Positions 35,112-42,310 of a DNA stretch of 64,000 nucleotides are shown one piece after another (positions within the stretch are counted from its first letter, which is position 1; every line of letters starts with the position of its first letter). Origin of the DNA: Zoogloea sp. (GTDB taxonomy: Bacteria > Pseudomonadota > Gammaproteobacteria > Burkholderiales > Rhodocyclaceae). A program made the translations under genes and the position numbers. The stretch covers positions 611,935 to 675,934 of the forward strand of contig JADJBR010000009.1 in the NCBI GenBank assembly GCA_016703645.1. Reading direction: 5' to 3'. The notes under the pieces are model-generated. The model saw only the letters and a list, made by a program, of their open reading frames with translations. It was not told the origin of the DNA and made no database searches.

Positions 35112-35702
35112 TCAGGGCGAAAGACGGTTGCCGGAGCCTGAGGGCGATGCGTCACACACGATTGAACCCACAACCTTGTCAGCCAGCCTTCGGCCGACTT
35201 CTTCCGCCACCCTCGAAGGGTAGTAACGGGAGTCCGGGTCGACACCGCCGGCAAAGAGGGAAATGAATCCGTGGATTGAATCCCTCCCCGTCACCTCACC
35301 AATCACTTCGTCCTTGTTGTAGGCAATGACCTTTAGCATGTAGCTGTTGTAGAGGTAGGTAGGAATGACGAAAGCCGTTGCCAATGACAGGAAGTACCCC
35401 ACATAGCTAACCGGTAAGATTGGCTTGGATAGCTCTCCGGATACGGCAAGGCGGTACTTCGTACGTGAGCCTTCCCCTGCGGTCGTAATCTTGTTTGTGT
35501 ACATCGCGTGCTCTATACCCTGCACCGCAAAGCCCATCTCGCCGAGCTTTCGCTCGTAGGATGCCTCGGAACGAGGAATGCACTCGGACAAGGGCCTATC
35601 GATATGGACGGTCGGCCCGGCACTTGGCACAGCAGCGCAGCCGGCCATCAAGCACGTCAACGCCAATATCGAGGTCGACCGAGGTGTGATCGTGTAAACC
35701 AT
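35112..35702 (-). CDS. Predicted lipoprotein of unknown function
   Basis: 196 residues from ATG 35702 (a longer frame reaches 35810 but the signal peptide starts here). STSILALTCLMAGCAAVPSA has lipobox LMAGC. A second hydrophobic stretch (VGYFLSLATAFVIPTYLY) suggests membrane contact in the middle, and DPDSRYYPSRVAEEVGRRLA lies near the C-terminus. I do not recognise the family. Upstream is the Mrr-like gene, same strand. Confidence 0.65.
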   Translation of the reverse strand: MVYTITPRSTSILALTCLMAGCAAVPSAGPTVHIDRPLSECIPRSEASYERKLGEMGFAVQGIEHAMYTNKITTAGEGSRTKYRLAVSGELSKPILPVSYVGYFLSLATAFVIPTYLYNSYMLKVIAYNKDEVIGEVTGRDSIHGFISLFAGGVDPDSRYYPSRVAEEVGRRLADKVVGSIVCDASPSGSGNRLSP

Positions 35703-35773
35703 GTTGGCACTCAGAGCATCTAAATGCCAAAAGCATACTCGAACTGCGGCGCAGACAGTAGAGGCCGGACGGC

Positions 35774-36721
35774 CTACCCCGCCCGCCGCATCCCCAGACG
35801 CTGCCTGCACGCCGGATAGCGCTGGCAGCCCCAGAAATCCGCCTTTCCGCCCCGGCCCTTAACGGCCCGCATCTTTACCCCACACCGCGGGCAACTTGGT
35901 GTGCGGTAGTCACCTGCGGTGGCAAAGGCCAGCAGCTTGTCGCTGGCGAACTCGGGAAGGCGGTTGATCATCATGAGAAACATCTCTCCATCGATCAGGG
36001 TGATGCGATTGGCCTTGGCAAAATCCTTGGCTTCGTCGGAGTACTTGCCGCTGGTCATGAAGAAGGCTTTGACGATCTTCTCGTGGGTCATCACACCCAG
36101 CAGTTCGCGCACGGGCTTCACACCGACAAAGCGCTCGCCCCAGGCCTTGCACTGGACGATGGAGGTGGCCTTTCCGGAATCGTCCTGAAAGAGGCGGATG
36201 TCGATGCCCCCATCCGGGCCCAGCGCAGTGGTTTCGCTGCGGATGCCCTTGGATTCGTAGTACTGCTGGCAGACATCCTCGAAGCGCTTCCACTCGATGT
36301 CACGGATCAGCTCAATGGTCCAGACGGCTGGTTTGCCAGCACCGGGCGAAGACACCGCGTTTTCCGGCACCGGCAAGCCTGCAAACCCTTGAAGTTCCCG
36401 CCGGTAATTGATGGCAGATAAGCGATGATCAATGCCAGATCCGGGTGTAGCGGCAGAGTCACCACGCCGGACTTGGCCAGCCTTGGTCTTCACGAAAGCA
36501 AGCACGGCGATGAAAAGGAAGACTCCTGCAAACAGCCCAGCCTGGGGCGCAAGTGCCCCGGCGAGCGCCTTGAGGATGGGGTTTCCGATCACAAGGCCGG
36601 GAAGAACCCACTTCAGGCCGACGTAGGTCAAGGCCGCCAACGCGACGCTGATCTGCCACGGCGAACTCACCAGACTACTGCTGGATGCCGCTTTGTTCCT
36701 GCTCCTGCTCGCGCTGCCCAT
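35774..36721 (-). CDS. Membrane-anchored Mrr-like restriction endonuclease with zinc finger
   Basis: 315 residues in three parts. Two TM helices (QISVALAALTYVGLKWVLPG and AGLFAGVFLFIAVLAFVKT) come first. A PD-(D/E)xK nuclease of the Mrr_cat type follows, with the motif GPDGGIDIRLF and the QCKAW catalytic Lys. Last is a topoisomerase-type C4 zinc ribbon (CPRCG...GCQRYPACRQ). The Mrr fold cuts methylated or foreign DNA in other contexts; the membrane anchor suggests action on incoming DNA or another envelope role. No methylase adjoins it. Confidence 0.82.
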   Translation of the reverse strand: MGSASRSRNKAASSSSLVSSPWQISVALAALTYVGLKWVLPGLVIGNPILKALAGALAPQAGLFAGVFLFIAVLAFVKTKAGQVRRGDSAATPGSGIDHRLSAINYRRELQGFAGLPVPENAVSSPGAGKPAVWTIELIRDIEWKRFEDVCQQYYESKGIRSETTALGPDGGIDIRLFQDDSGKATSIVQCKAWGERFVGVKPVRELLGVMTHEKIVKAFFMTSGKYSDEAKDFAKANRITLIDGEMFLMMINRLPEFASDKLLAFATAGDYRTPSCPRCGVKMRAVKGRGGKADFWGCQRYPACRQRLGMRRAG

Positions 36722-36803
36722 TCCAGATGCCTTTTTGTCATGTCACCAGGCGTCATTCTAAATCGACAATGTCATTAGTCGAGTCTGTTGCCGCCCTTGC
36801 GCC

Positions 36804-37424
36804 TCACCCCACCCGATCCGCATTCAGAAACGCAATCAAAGCCTGAAACCCCGCCTTCGCCTGCCCCGACGGGTCCACGATGCTGTGGCTGAAATAGCGC
36901 TCCACGTTGGCCGCCGTGATGGCGGTGTTGAGGGGGTCATAGGTCGCCCCGCCGGCGCCGCCGGCCGTGTGGCCCATCATGCGGACCAGGGCGATCTGGC
37001 TGATGCCGGCCGCGGCGGCGGTGTTGCCGCTGGCCACGGCCTTGTCATACAGCGCCTTTTCGGCCGGGCTGAGATTGGCCATGGTGTTCACCATCCCGGT
37101 GGCCTTTTGCATGTAGTCCAGTTCGTCGGCGGTGAGCTTTTCGGGCGGCTTGCCCTGGGCGGCGATCTCGGCAAGGCGCTGGTCATGGGTGAACAGGTAG
37201 GCCTGATCGGCTTCGCTGCGGTTGATCGGCCCACGGGCGCGGATGGATGCCAGCTTTGCGTCGACAGACGCGTCACCCTCGGCGGCCAGTGCGGCCCGGG
37301 CGGCAGATGAGATGTGGACCGGGTCGGCAGAATCTGCCGGCGCGGCTGGCGAAATATGCCGAAAGGATGCTGCCCGCTCCATGGCGTGGGCAAAATAGGT
37401 GGCGGAAACGGGCTGGATGTTCAT
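36804..37424 (-). CDS. Protein of unknown function, Ala-rich
   Basis: 206 residues without signal peptide or TM helix. Composition is strongly Ala/Asp/Thr-biased, with a segment PVHISSAARAALAAEGD that resembles the short linker motif seen in some flagellar or secreted proteins, and the helical part KLTADELDYMQKATGMVNTM. No family recognised. It stands alone between the Mrr-like gene and the hipBA-like pair. Confidence 0.6.
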   Translation of the reverse strand: MNIQPVSATYFAHAMERAASFRHISPAAPADSADPVHISSAARAALAAEGDASVDAKLASIRARGPINRSEADQAYLFTHDQRLAEIAAQGKPPEKLTADELDYMQKATGMVNTMANLSPAEKALYDKAVASGNTAAAAGISQIALVRMMGHTAGGAGGATYDPLNTAITAANVERYFSHSIVDPSGQAKAGFQALIAFLNADRVG

Positions 37425-37616
37425 GACTGGCCTCCGGTGTGGTTCCGGTGGGGATGGAGGCAGATTGCGTGCCAGCGTGTATCGAGCGATGGACTCATGA
37501 CACCGCTGTCATGAGGCAATGACGCTCTCCCTCAACGCTGCGGTGGAGTCCTGGCAGGGGTAATTGACGGTTCCCTGGGCGGAACGATCTATCCGCCTAC
37601 TGTGGAAGGCGTATTC

Positions 37617-37661
37617 TTGAATCCAGTGCTTGCGCTACATATAATCCCATTGAAATAGGAG
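37617..37661 (+). promoter_or_regulatory. Promoter and ribosome binding site of the first hipBA-like pair
   Basis: TTGAAT (37617-37622) and TATAAT (37640-37645) are separated by 17 bp, a near-consensus sigma-70 promoter. AGGAG (37657-37661) precedes the ATG at 37668 by 6 bp. Confidence 0.7.
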
Positions 37662-37667
37662 AATAAA

Positions 37668-37961
37668 ATGGCACGGCGCGTCGTTCCTACAGCCTTTCCC
37701 ACCGCCCCCCAGCTCAGGACGTGCGACGAGCTCGGCGCGGCCGTTCGTGCGGCCCGCACCGCCAGCGGGCTCACCCTTGAAGAGGCTGCGCTGGCGGTGA
37801 GCATCGCCAAGCAGACGCTGGGCGACCTTGAGGCAGGCAAGCCGACGGTGGGCCTGGGGATTGCGCTGCGGGTGGCACAGGCCCTCGGCGTGAGCCTCTT
37901 CATTGCACCCGCAGGCGAGGCGGAGCAGATTGCGCAGCTTATCCATGAGGCGCGCGGCTGA
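37668..37961 (+). CDS. HipB-like Xre-family antitoxin/regulator
   Basis: 97 residues. A central helix-turn-helix (EEAALAVSIAKQTLGDLEAG, then KPTVGLGIALRVAQALGVSL) typical of HipB-type Cro/C1 proteins. It probably neutralises and co-represses with the HipA-like partner, whose ATG overlaps its TGA (TGATG at 37959). It has an intact helix-turn-helix even though the partner has lost its catalytic loop, so DNA binding may be the activity retained. Confidence 0.85.
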   Translation: MARRVVPTAFPTAPQLRTCDELGAAVRAARTASGLTLEEAALAVSIAKQTLGDLEAGKPTVGLGIALRVAQALGVSLFIAPAGEAEQIAQLIHEARG

Positions 37962-39184
37962 TGGAGCTCGACGTTCTGCTGAATGGAGAAGTTGCCGGCA
38001 CGCTGAGCTACACGGCCAGCACCCATCGCTATGCCTTCCGTTACAGCCCGGCCTGGCTGTCGCGCAAGGATCGCTACGCCCTCGGCCCGACACTGCCGCT
38101 TGAACTGGCCGTGGTGGCACACGGTGCTGAGGCAGCGGTTCAGGAGCAGCACAGCGCTGCGGTGCGCCAGTTCTTCGAGAACCTGCTGCCCGAAGGGCAG
38201 GCGCTTGACGATGCGGCGAGCACGCACAGGCTCTCGAAGGGCAACCTGATGGGGCTTCTGGCTGCGCTGGGCGGGGAGACTGCCGGGGCGCTTCAGCTGC
38301 GCCAGCCCGGAACGGAGTTGGCGCCCGTGGCCGAGATCCGCCGGGCGCTGGCACATGCGGAGCTCTCGGAACGCATCCGCGCACGCCCCTTCCACCCCTT
38401 CTCGGTCTGGGATGGGCGCGTGCACCTGTCCATCGCAGGCTACCAGGACAAGATCGCGGTCTTCGAGGAAGAGGGGCTGTGGTCGCTGGTCGAGGGCAGA
38501 TACCTGGCTTCAACACACATCCTCAAGCCAGAGCCGGTGTCGACTCAGTTTGCCGGGCTCACCGGCAACGAGTTCTTCTGCATGCGCCTTGCCCATTGGG
38601 CAAAGCTGCCCGTGGCCGAGGTCGCCCTCGTGCGGGTGCCCGAGCCGGTGCTGGTAGTGAAGCGCTTCGACCGGGAGCACAGGCCCGGGCGCGTGGTGCG
38701 CCGACACATTATCGATGGCTGCCAGGCATTGGGCCTGTCGTCGGCACTCAAGTACGAGAGGCCTTACGGCGACGCCCGCGACGTGCTTGATCTACGCGAC
38801 GGGGCATCGCTGCCGATGCTCTTTGCGGTCCTCGCGCGCAGCCCTCGGCCCGTCGCAGAGGCTCGATCGGCCTTCAATGGAGAAAGACGCCTCGACACCT
38901 ACGCCCTGGCCATCGGCAATGCGTTTCAGGCGCGGGAGCTCTCTCCCTTCGAATGGGCCCATTTCGCCCACGCCTGCGCACTACCCTTCCGTCAGCTAAG
39001 CACCGAGCTGTCCCGCATGGCCGGGCGTGTGCACGAAGCGCTCCCGAAAGCCTGCGACGATGCGCGGCGTGCCGGGGTGGAGCTGGCGCAGATTGAGCAA
39101 ATACAAGGGCTGATTGCTGCCGAGTGCGAGCGCCAGGCAGAGATGGCCCCTGCAGTGGCAAAGGTCGACCCCTCGCTTTACTGA
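37961..39184 (+). CDS. HipA-like kinase lacking the catalytic loop (probable pseudokinase)
   Basis: 407 residues. The N-terminal subdomain (MELDVLLNGEVAGTLSYTAS), the ATP-contact region (GYQDKIAVF, STHILKPEP) and DGCQALGL...LKYERPYGDARDV match HipA. In this family the next segment should hold the catalytic Asp and Mg-binding residues (IGNxDxHxKN and YDL). Here ARSPRPVAEARSAFNGERR runs straight into YALAIGNAFQARELSPFEW, which is normally C-terminal to the active site. About 45-50 residues are missing in frame, so the protein should be unable to phosphorylate. The rest of the C-terminal domain is intact. Confidence 0.8.
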   Translation: MELDVLLNGEVAGTLSYTASTHRYAFRYSPAWLSRKDRYALGPTLPLELAVVAHGAEAAVQEQHSAAVRQFFENLLPEGQALDDAASTHRLSKGNLMGLLAALGGETAGALQLRQPGTELAPVAEIRRALAHAELSERIRARPFHPFSVWDGRVHLSIAGYQDKIAVFEEEGLWSLVEGRYLASTHILKPEPVSTQFAGLTGNEFFCMRLAHWAKLPVAEVALVRVPEPVLVVKRFDREHRPGRVVRRHIIDGCQALGLSSALKYERPYGDARDVLDLRDGASLPMLFAVLARSPRPVAEARSAFNGERRLDTYALAIGNAFQARELSPFEWAHFAHACALPFRQLSTELSRMAGRVHEALPKACDDARRAGVELAQIEQIQGLIAAECERQAEMAPAVAKVDPSLY

Positions 39185-39210
39185 GCCACACCCGCGAAAC
39201 CCCTGATCGA

Positions 39211-39627
39211 TCAGGACGCCGGGTCGGATATGAAACCGATCCGCACCAGCCCCGCCTTGGCGGCGGCGGCCATCACCCTGGCCACCACGTCGTAGCGCAC
39301 ATTGCGGTCGGCGCGGATATGCACTTCGGGCTGGGGCTCCCGGGCGGCTTCGGCGGCGAAGCGCGCGGGCAGGGCGTCGAGGGCAACGGCTTCGCCGTTC
39401 CAGAAGAGCTCGCCGTTCTCGCGGATGCCAAACTCGATGTGCTCCGGCCGGGTGATGTTCGGGCTGCTGGAGGCCTTGGGCAGTTCGATCTTGACCGAGT
39501 GGGTGAGCAGGGGCGCGGTGACGATGAAGATCACCAGCAGCACGAGCATGACGTCCACCAGCGGGACCACGTTCATGTCGGCCATGGGCATCTTGCCCCG
39601 GTAGCGGTTGAAGTCTCCCCGGGCCAT
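39211..39627 (-). CDS. exbD: ExbD-type biopolymer transport protein
   Basis: 138 residues, last gene of the TonB operon. One TM helix carries the proton-relay aspartate: MNVVPLVDVMLVLLVIFIVT with Asp in LVDV. The C-terminal periplasmic domain ends in RVMAAAAKAGLVRIGFISD. With ExbB it powers TonB using the proton gradient. It begins 3 bp after exbB. Confidence 0.93.
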   Translation of the reverse strand: MARGDFNRYRGKMPMADMNVVPLVDVMLVLLVIFIVTAPLLTHSVKIELPKASSSPNITRPEHIEFGIRENGELFWNGEAVALDALPARFAAEAAREPQPEVHIRADRNVRYDVVARVMAAAAKAGLVRIGFISDPAS

Positions 39628-39630
39628 GGT

Positions 39631-40350
39631 TCAGCTCCGCTGGGCGGCAGCGGGCGCCACCGGCTTGCCATTGCCGCCCTTCACGGTAAGCAGCACGTAC
39701 AGGTCGTGGGCGAAGGACTCCAGGCGGGACAGCCACATGCGGTTGCGCCGGTTGAAGGCGTTGTAGGCCAGCACGGCGGGGATGGCCACGGCCAGGCCGA
39801 GGGCGGTCATGATCAGGGCCTCCCCCACGGGGCCAGCCACCTTGTCCAGGGTGCCCTGCCCCGACAGGCCGATCTGCACCAGGGCGTGGTAGATGCCCCA
39901 CACGGTGCCGAACAGGCCCACATAGGGCGAAGCCGACCCGGCCGAGGCCAGCACGGTGAGGCCGTATTCCGAGGCCGCCGCCTCCCGGTCCACCTCGTTG
40001 TTGAGGGTGCGCGTGAGATATTCGGTCATGCCCCCGGCCACGGCGAGGTTGTCCTTGCCGCTGTCGGCCATGGCGTCGAGGGCGCGCTGGACCAGGGAGG
40101 CGAAGGCGTTGTCGGCGGGCTGGGCGCGCAGGCCGGCTTCCACCTCGGTGAGGGACGCGGCCTGCCAGAAGTGCCTGAGAAAGGCGTCGGCCTTGCGCTG
40201 GGCCAGGGCATTGGCGACGAAGCGGGTGACGATGAGATACCAGCTCGCCACCGAGAGCAGCAGCAGGGTGCCCAGCACCGCCTTACCGACCCCGTCGGTT
40301 TGCGTCAGAAAGTGGGCAAAGCCCAGGCCATCGATGGCACTCGGTTCCAT
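39631..40350 (-). CDS. exbB: ExbB/TolQ-family proton channel protein
   Basis: 239 residues with three TM helices. The signature GLFGTVWGIYHALVQIG and GPVGEALIMTALGLAVAIPA carries the conserved Glu and Thr residues of the channel. It is slightly longer at the N-terminus than many ExbB proteins (a segment up to MEPSAIDGLGFAHFLTQTD). Neighbouring exbD and tonB leave ExbB rather than TolQ as the better name. It is 3 bp after tonB. Confidence 0.92.
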   Translation of the reverse strand: MEPSAIDGLGFAHFLTQTDGVGKAVLGTLLLLSVASWYLIVTRFVANALAQRKADAFLRHFWQAASLTEVEAGLRAQPADNAFASLVQRALDAMADSGKDNLAVAGGMTEYLTRTLNNEVDREAAASEYGLTVLASAGSASPYVGLFGTVWGIYHALVQIGLSGQGTLDKVAGPVGEALIMTALGLAVAIPAVLAYNAFNRRNRMWLSRLESFAHDLYVLLTVKGGNGKPVAPAAAQRS

Positions 40351-40353
40351 GAA

Positions 40354-41025
40354 TCAGTTTCCGTTGAGGATGAAATTGAAGGGCTGCAGGGCAACGGCCC
40401 GCACGGGCTGGCCGTTGCGGCTGGCCGGCGTGCAGCGCCAGGTGCGTACCGCCGCCAGGGCAGCATCGTCCAGCCGGGAGTGCCCACTGCTGCGCTCGAC
40501 GCGGGCATGGGCCACGCTCCCGGATTCGTTCAGCTCGACGCGAAGCACGACCACACCCGTCTCGCCCAGGCGGCGCGAGGGGGCCGGGTAGGCGGGTGCT
40601 GTGCGCTCGGGGCAGGCCACGGAGAGCTCGGACGACAGGGCCACGGGCCCGGCGGGCAGCGGCGTGGCCGGCGGCTTAGCTTCGGGCTCGGGTGCGGCCT
40701 CGCGAACGGGATGGGGCGGTGGCGGCGGCGCCACGTGGTCGGTGGGGGCCACCGTCCGCGCTTCGGCCACGATCTGCCGCGGCTGGGGCTTCTCGATTGG
40801 CTTGGGCTTTGGCTTGGGCTCGGGTGGGAGCGGTGGACGCTTGGGTTCGACCTTCTTGACGGGCTCCGGGGGCGCCACGAAATTGACGAAGAGGGTCATG
40901 GCCTCGTCCGGCGTGGGGATGAGGCGGTGCTGCCACAGGCCCCACAGGGCCGCCCCATGCAGGGCCACCACAAAACCCAGGCCCAGCGCCCGGTCGATGG
41001 ACAGGAAAGCGCGCTTCTCAGGCAT
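40354..41025 (-). CDS. tonB: TonB energy transducer
   Basis: 223 residues. A short cytoplasmic part and TM anchor (ALGLGFVVALHGAALWGLW, including the SxxxH-type His) are followed by a Pro/Lys-rich spacer (PPLPPEPKPKPKPIEKPQP) and a C-terminal domain with PAPSRRLGETGVVVLRVELN that contacts receptor TonB boxes. It overlaps the PepSY gene's stop by 8 bp, so it is translationally linked. It should serve the siderophore receptor of the same operon, and perhaps the receptor at 6.7 kb. Confidence 0.92.
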   Translation of the reverse strand: MPEKRAFLSIDRALGLGFVVALHGAALWGLWQHRLIPTPDEAMTLFVNFVAPPEPVKKVEPKRPPLPPEPKPKPKPIEKPQPRQIVAEARTVAPTDHVAPPPPPHPVREAAPEPEAKPPATPLPAGPVALSSELSVACPERTAPAYPAPSRRLGETGVVVLRVELNESGSVAHARVERSSGHSRLDDAALAAVRTWRCTPASRNGQPVRAVALQPFNFILNGN

Positions 41026-42289
41026 CGGCGGAGACGGCGGCAGAGGGGCTGTTGCGACGCTGCCAGGACAGGGATCGAGCCTTGCGCTTCTTCCACCAGA
41101 TGTAAACGCCGGTCACCGACAGCATGGCGATCACCAGGCCAAGAATGCTGACGAAGATGCGATACGGCAGACCGAAGACGTTGGCGTCGTGGAGGGCGAT
41201 CAGCCAGCTGGTGATGGTGTTGCCGCTGAACTGCCCGGTGGGCAGCAGCACCAGCTTGAGGCTGCCGTCATTGGCATCGAAGAACACCCGGGTCCGGCCC
41301 CGCTTGTCCTGGATGTCGCGGCTGCTACGCACGAAGTAGATGTACACGCCTCTTGTCCGGTCGAGGCGCAAGATGACTGGCTGCTCCACCACAAAGTCGT
41401 GCGCTTTTGCCTGCTCGTCCATCAGCCGCTCGCCGATCCGGTTGGCTTCGCGCCAGCCGATGCGGGGCTGATCGACGGGGGCGTCCAGCAGGGGCAGTTC
41501 GGTCCAGGGTTCGTGATACGTGAATACCAGGCGCGTGGTGTGGGTGTACACGGTGTCCCACAGGTTCATGTAAACGCTGGACCAGGCGAAGACCAGCAGC
41601 ACGCCCCACAGCCACAAACCACCGGCCCGGTGCAGATCGAAGTTGAGGCGGTAGGTCGAGGCGTTTGTCTTGACCAGCCAGGCGGGCTTCCAGCGTGCCC
41701 AGAAGGACCGGGCCGGGCCTCGGGGCGCAGCGACGGAGGCCGTGGCCGCCCCACGCCGGGCGCGGGACGGCAGGGTGAGGTAGAAGCTGGTGAAGCAGTC
41801 GATGGTCCACAGCAGGGCCGCGATGCCGAGTATCCAGATGCCGGTCTTGTCCAGCGCCAGCCCCCAGTGCAGGCGATACAGGAACTGCATGAGGTTGGTG
41901 ACGCCGTGGGAGATGACACCGCGCATGCGCCGGGCCAGCTCATCGCCGGTGTAGGGGTCGAGGTAGATCTGGTCGAAGCCCAGGCTGAAGGGCTGGCCGG
42001 TTTGCGGATCCTTGCGGGGGGAGACCACCGCCATGGTGGCGCCCTGGTTGCCCACGAGGTAGAGCGCATTGACCCGGGCTTCCGGCAGCCGGGCCTCGAC
42101 CCGTTCGGCCAGCTCACCGGCCGAGAGCCGCTGCCCGGACGACTGCACCGGATAGAACTCGGGGTTGATGGCCCGCTCAAGCTCCGGAAAGAAGGCCAGC
42201 AGGCTGCCGGTGAGGCCGACGACGAGCAGGAAGCCCGCCAGGAGCAAACCGATCCAGCGGTGCAGAAAGAGACAGATGCGACGGGTCAT
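41018..42289 (-). CDS. PepSY-associated TM protein (siderophore-uptake linked)
   Basis: 423 residues of the PepSY-TM family: TM1 (LFLHRWIGLLLAGFLLVVGL), a large periplasmic PepSY-containing region, two or three further TM helices and a final TM (IFVSILGLVIAMLSVTGVYI) followed by WWKKRKARS. Family members near siderophore receptors have been linked to reductive release of iron, with histidines such as HRWIG and HWGLALDK as haem-ligand candidates; that is inference here. It lies 21 bp after the receptor gene. Confidence 0.87.
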   Translation of the reverse strand: MTRRICLFLHRWIGLLLAGFLLVVGLTGSLLAFFPELERAINPEFYPVQSSGQRLSAGELAERVEARLPEARVNALYLVGNQGATMAVVSPRKDPQTGQPFSLGFDQIYLDPYTGDELARRMRGVISHGVTNLMQFLYRLHWGLALDKTGIWILGIAALLWTIDCFTSFYLTLPSRARRGAATASVAAPRGPARSFWARWKPAWLVKTNASTYRLNFDLHRAGGLWLWGVLLVFAWSSVYMNLWDTVYTHTTRLVFTYHEPWTELPLLDAPVDQPRIGWREANRIGERLMDEQAKAHDFVVEQPVILRLDRTRGVYIYFVRSSRDIQDKRGRTRVFFDANDGSLKLVLLPTGQFSGNTITSWLIALHDANVFGLPYRIFVSILGLVIAMLSVTGVYIWWKKRKARSLSWQRRNSPSAAVSADA

Positions 42290-42310
42290 GATGAGTGGTG
42301 GTCGGGGTGC

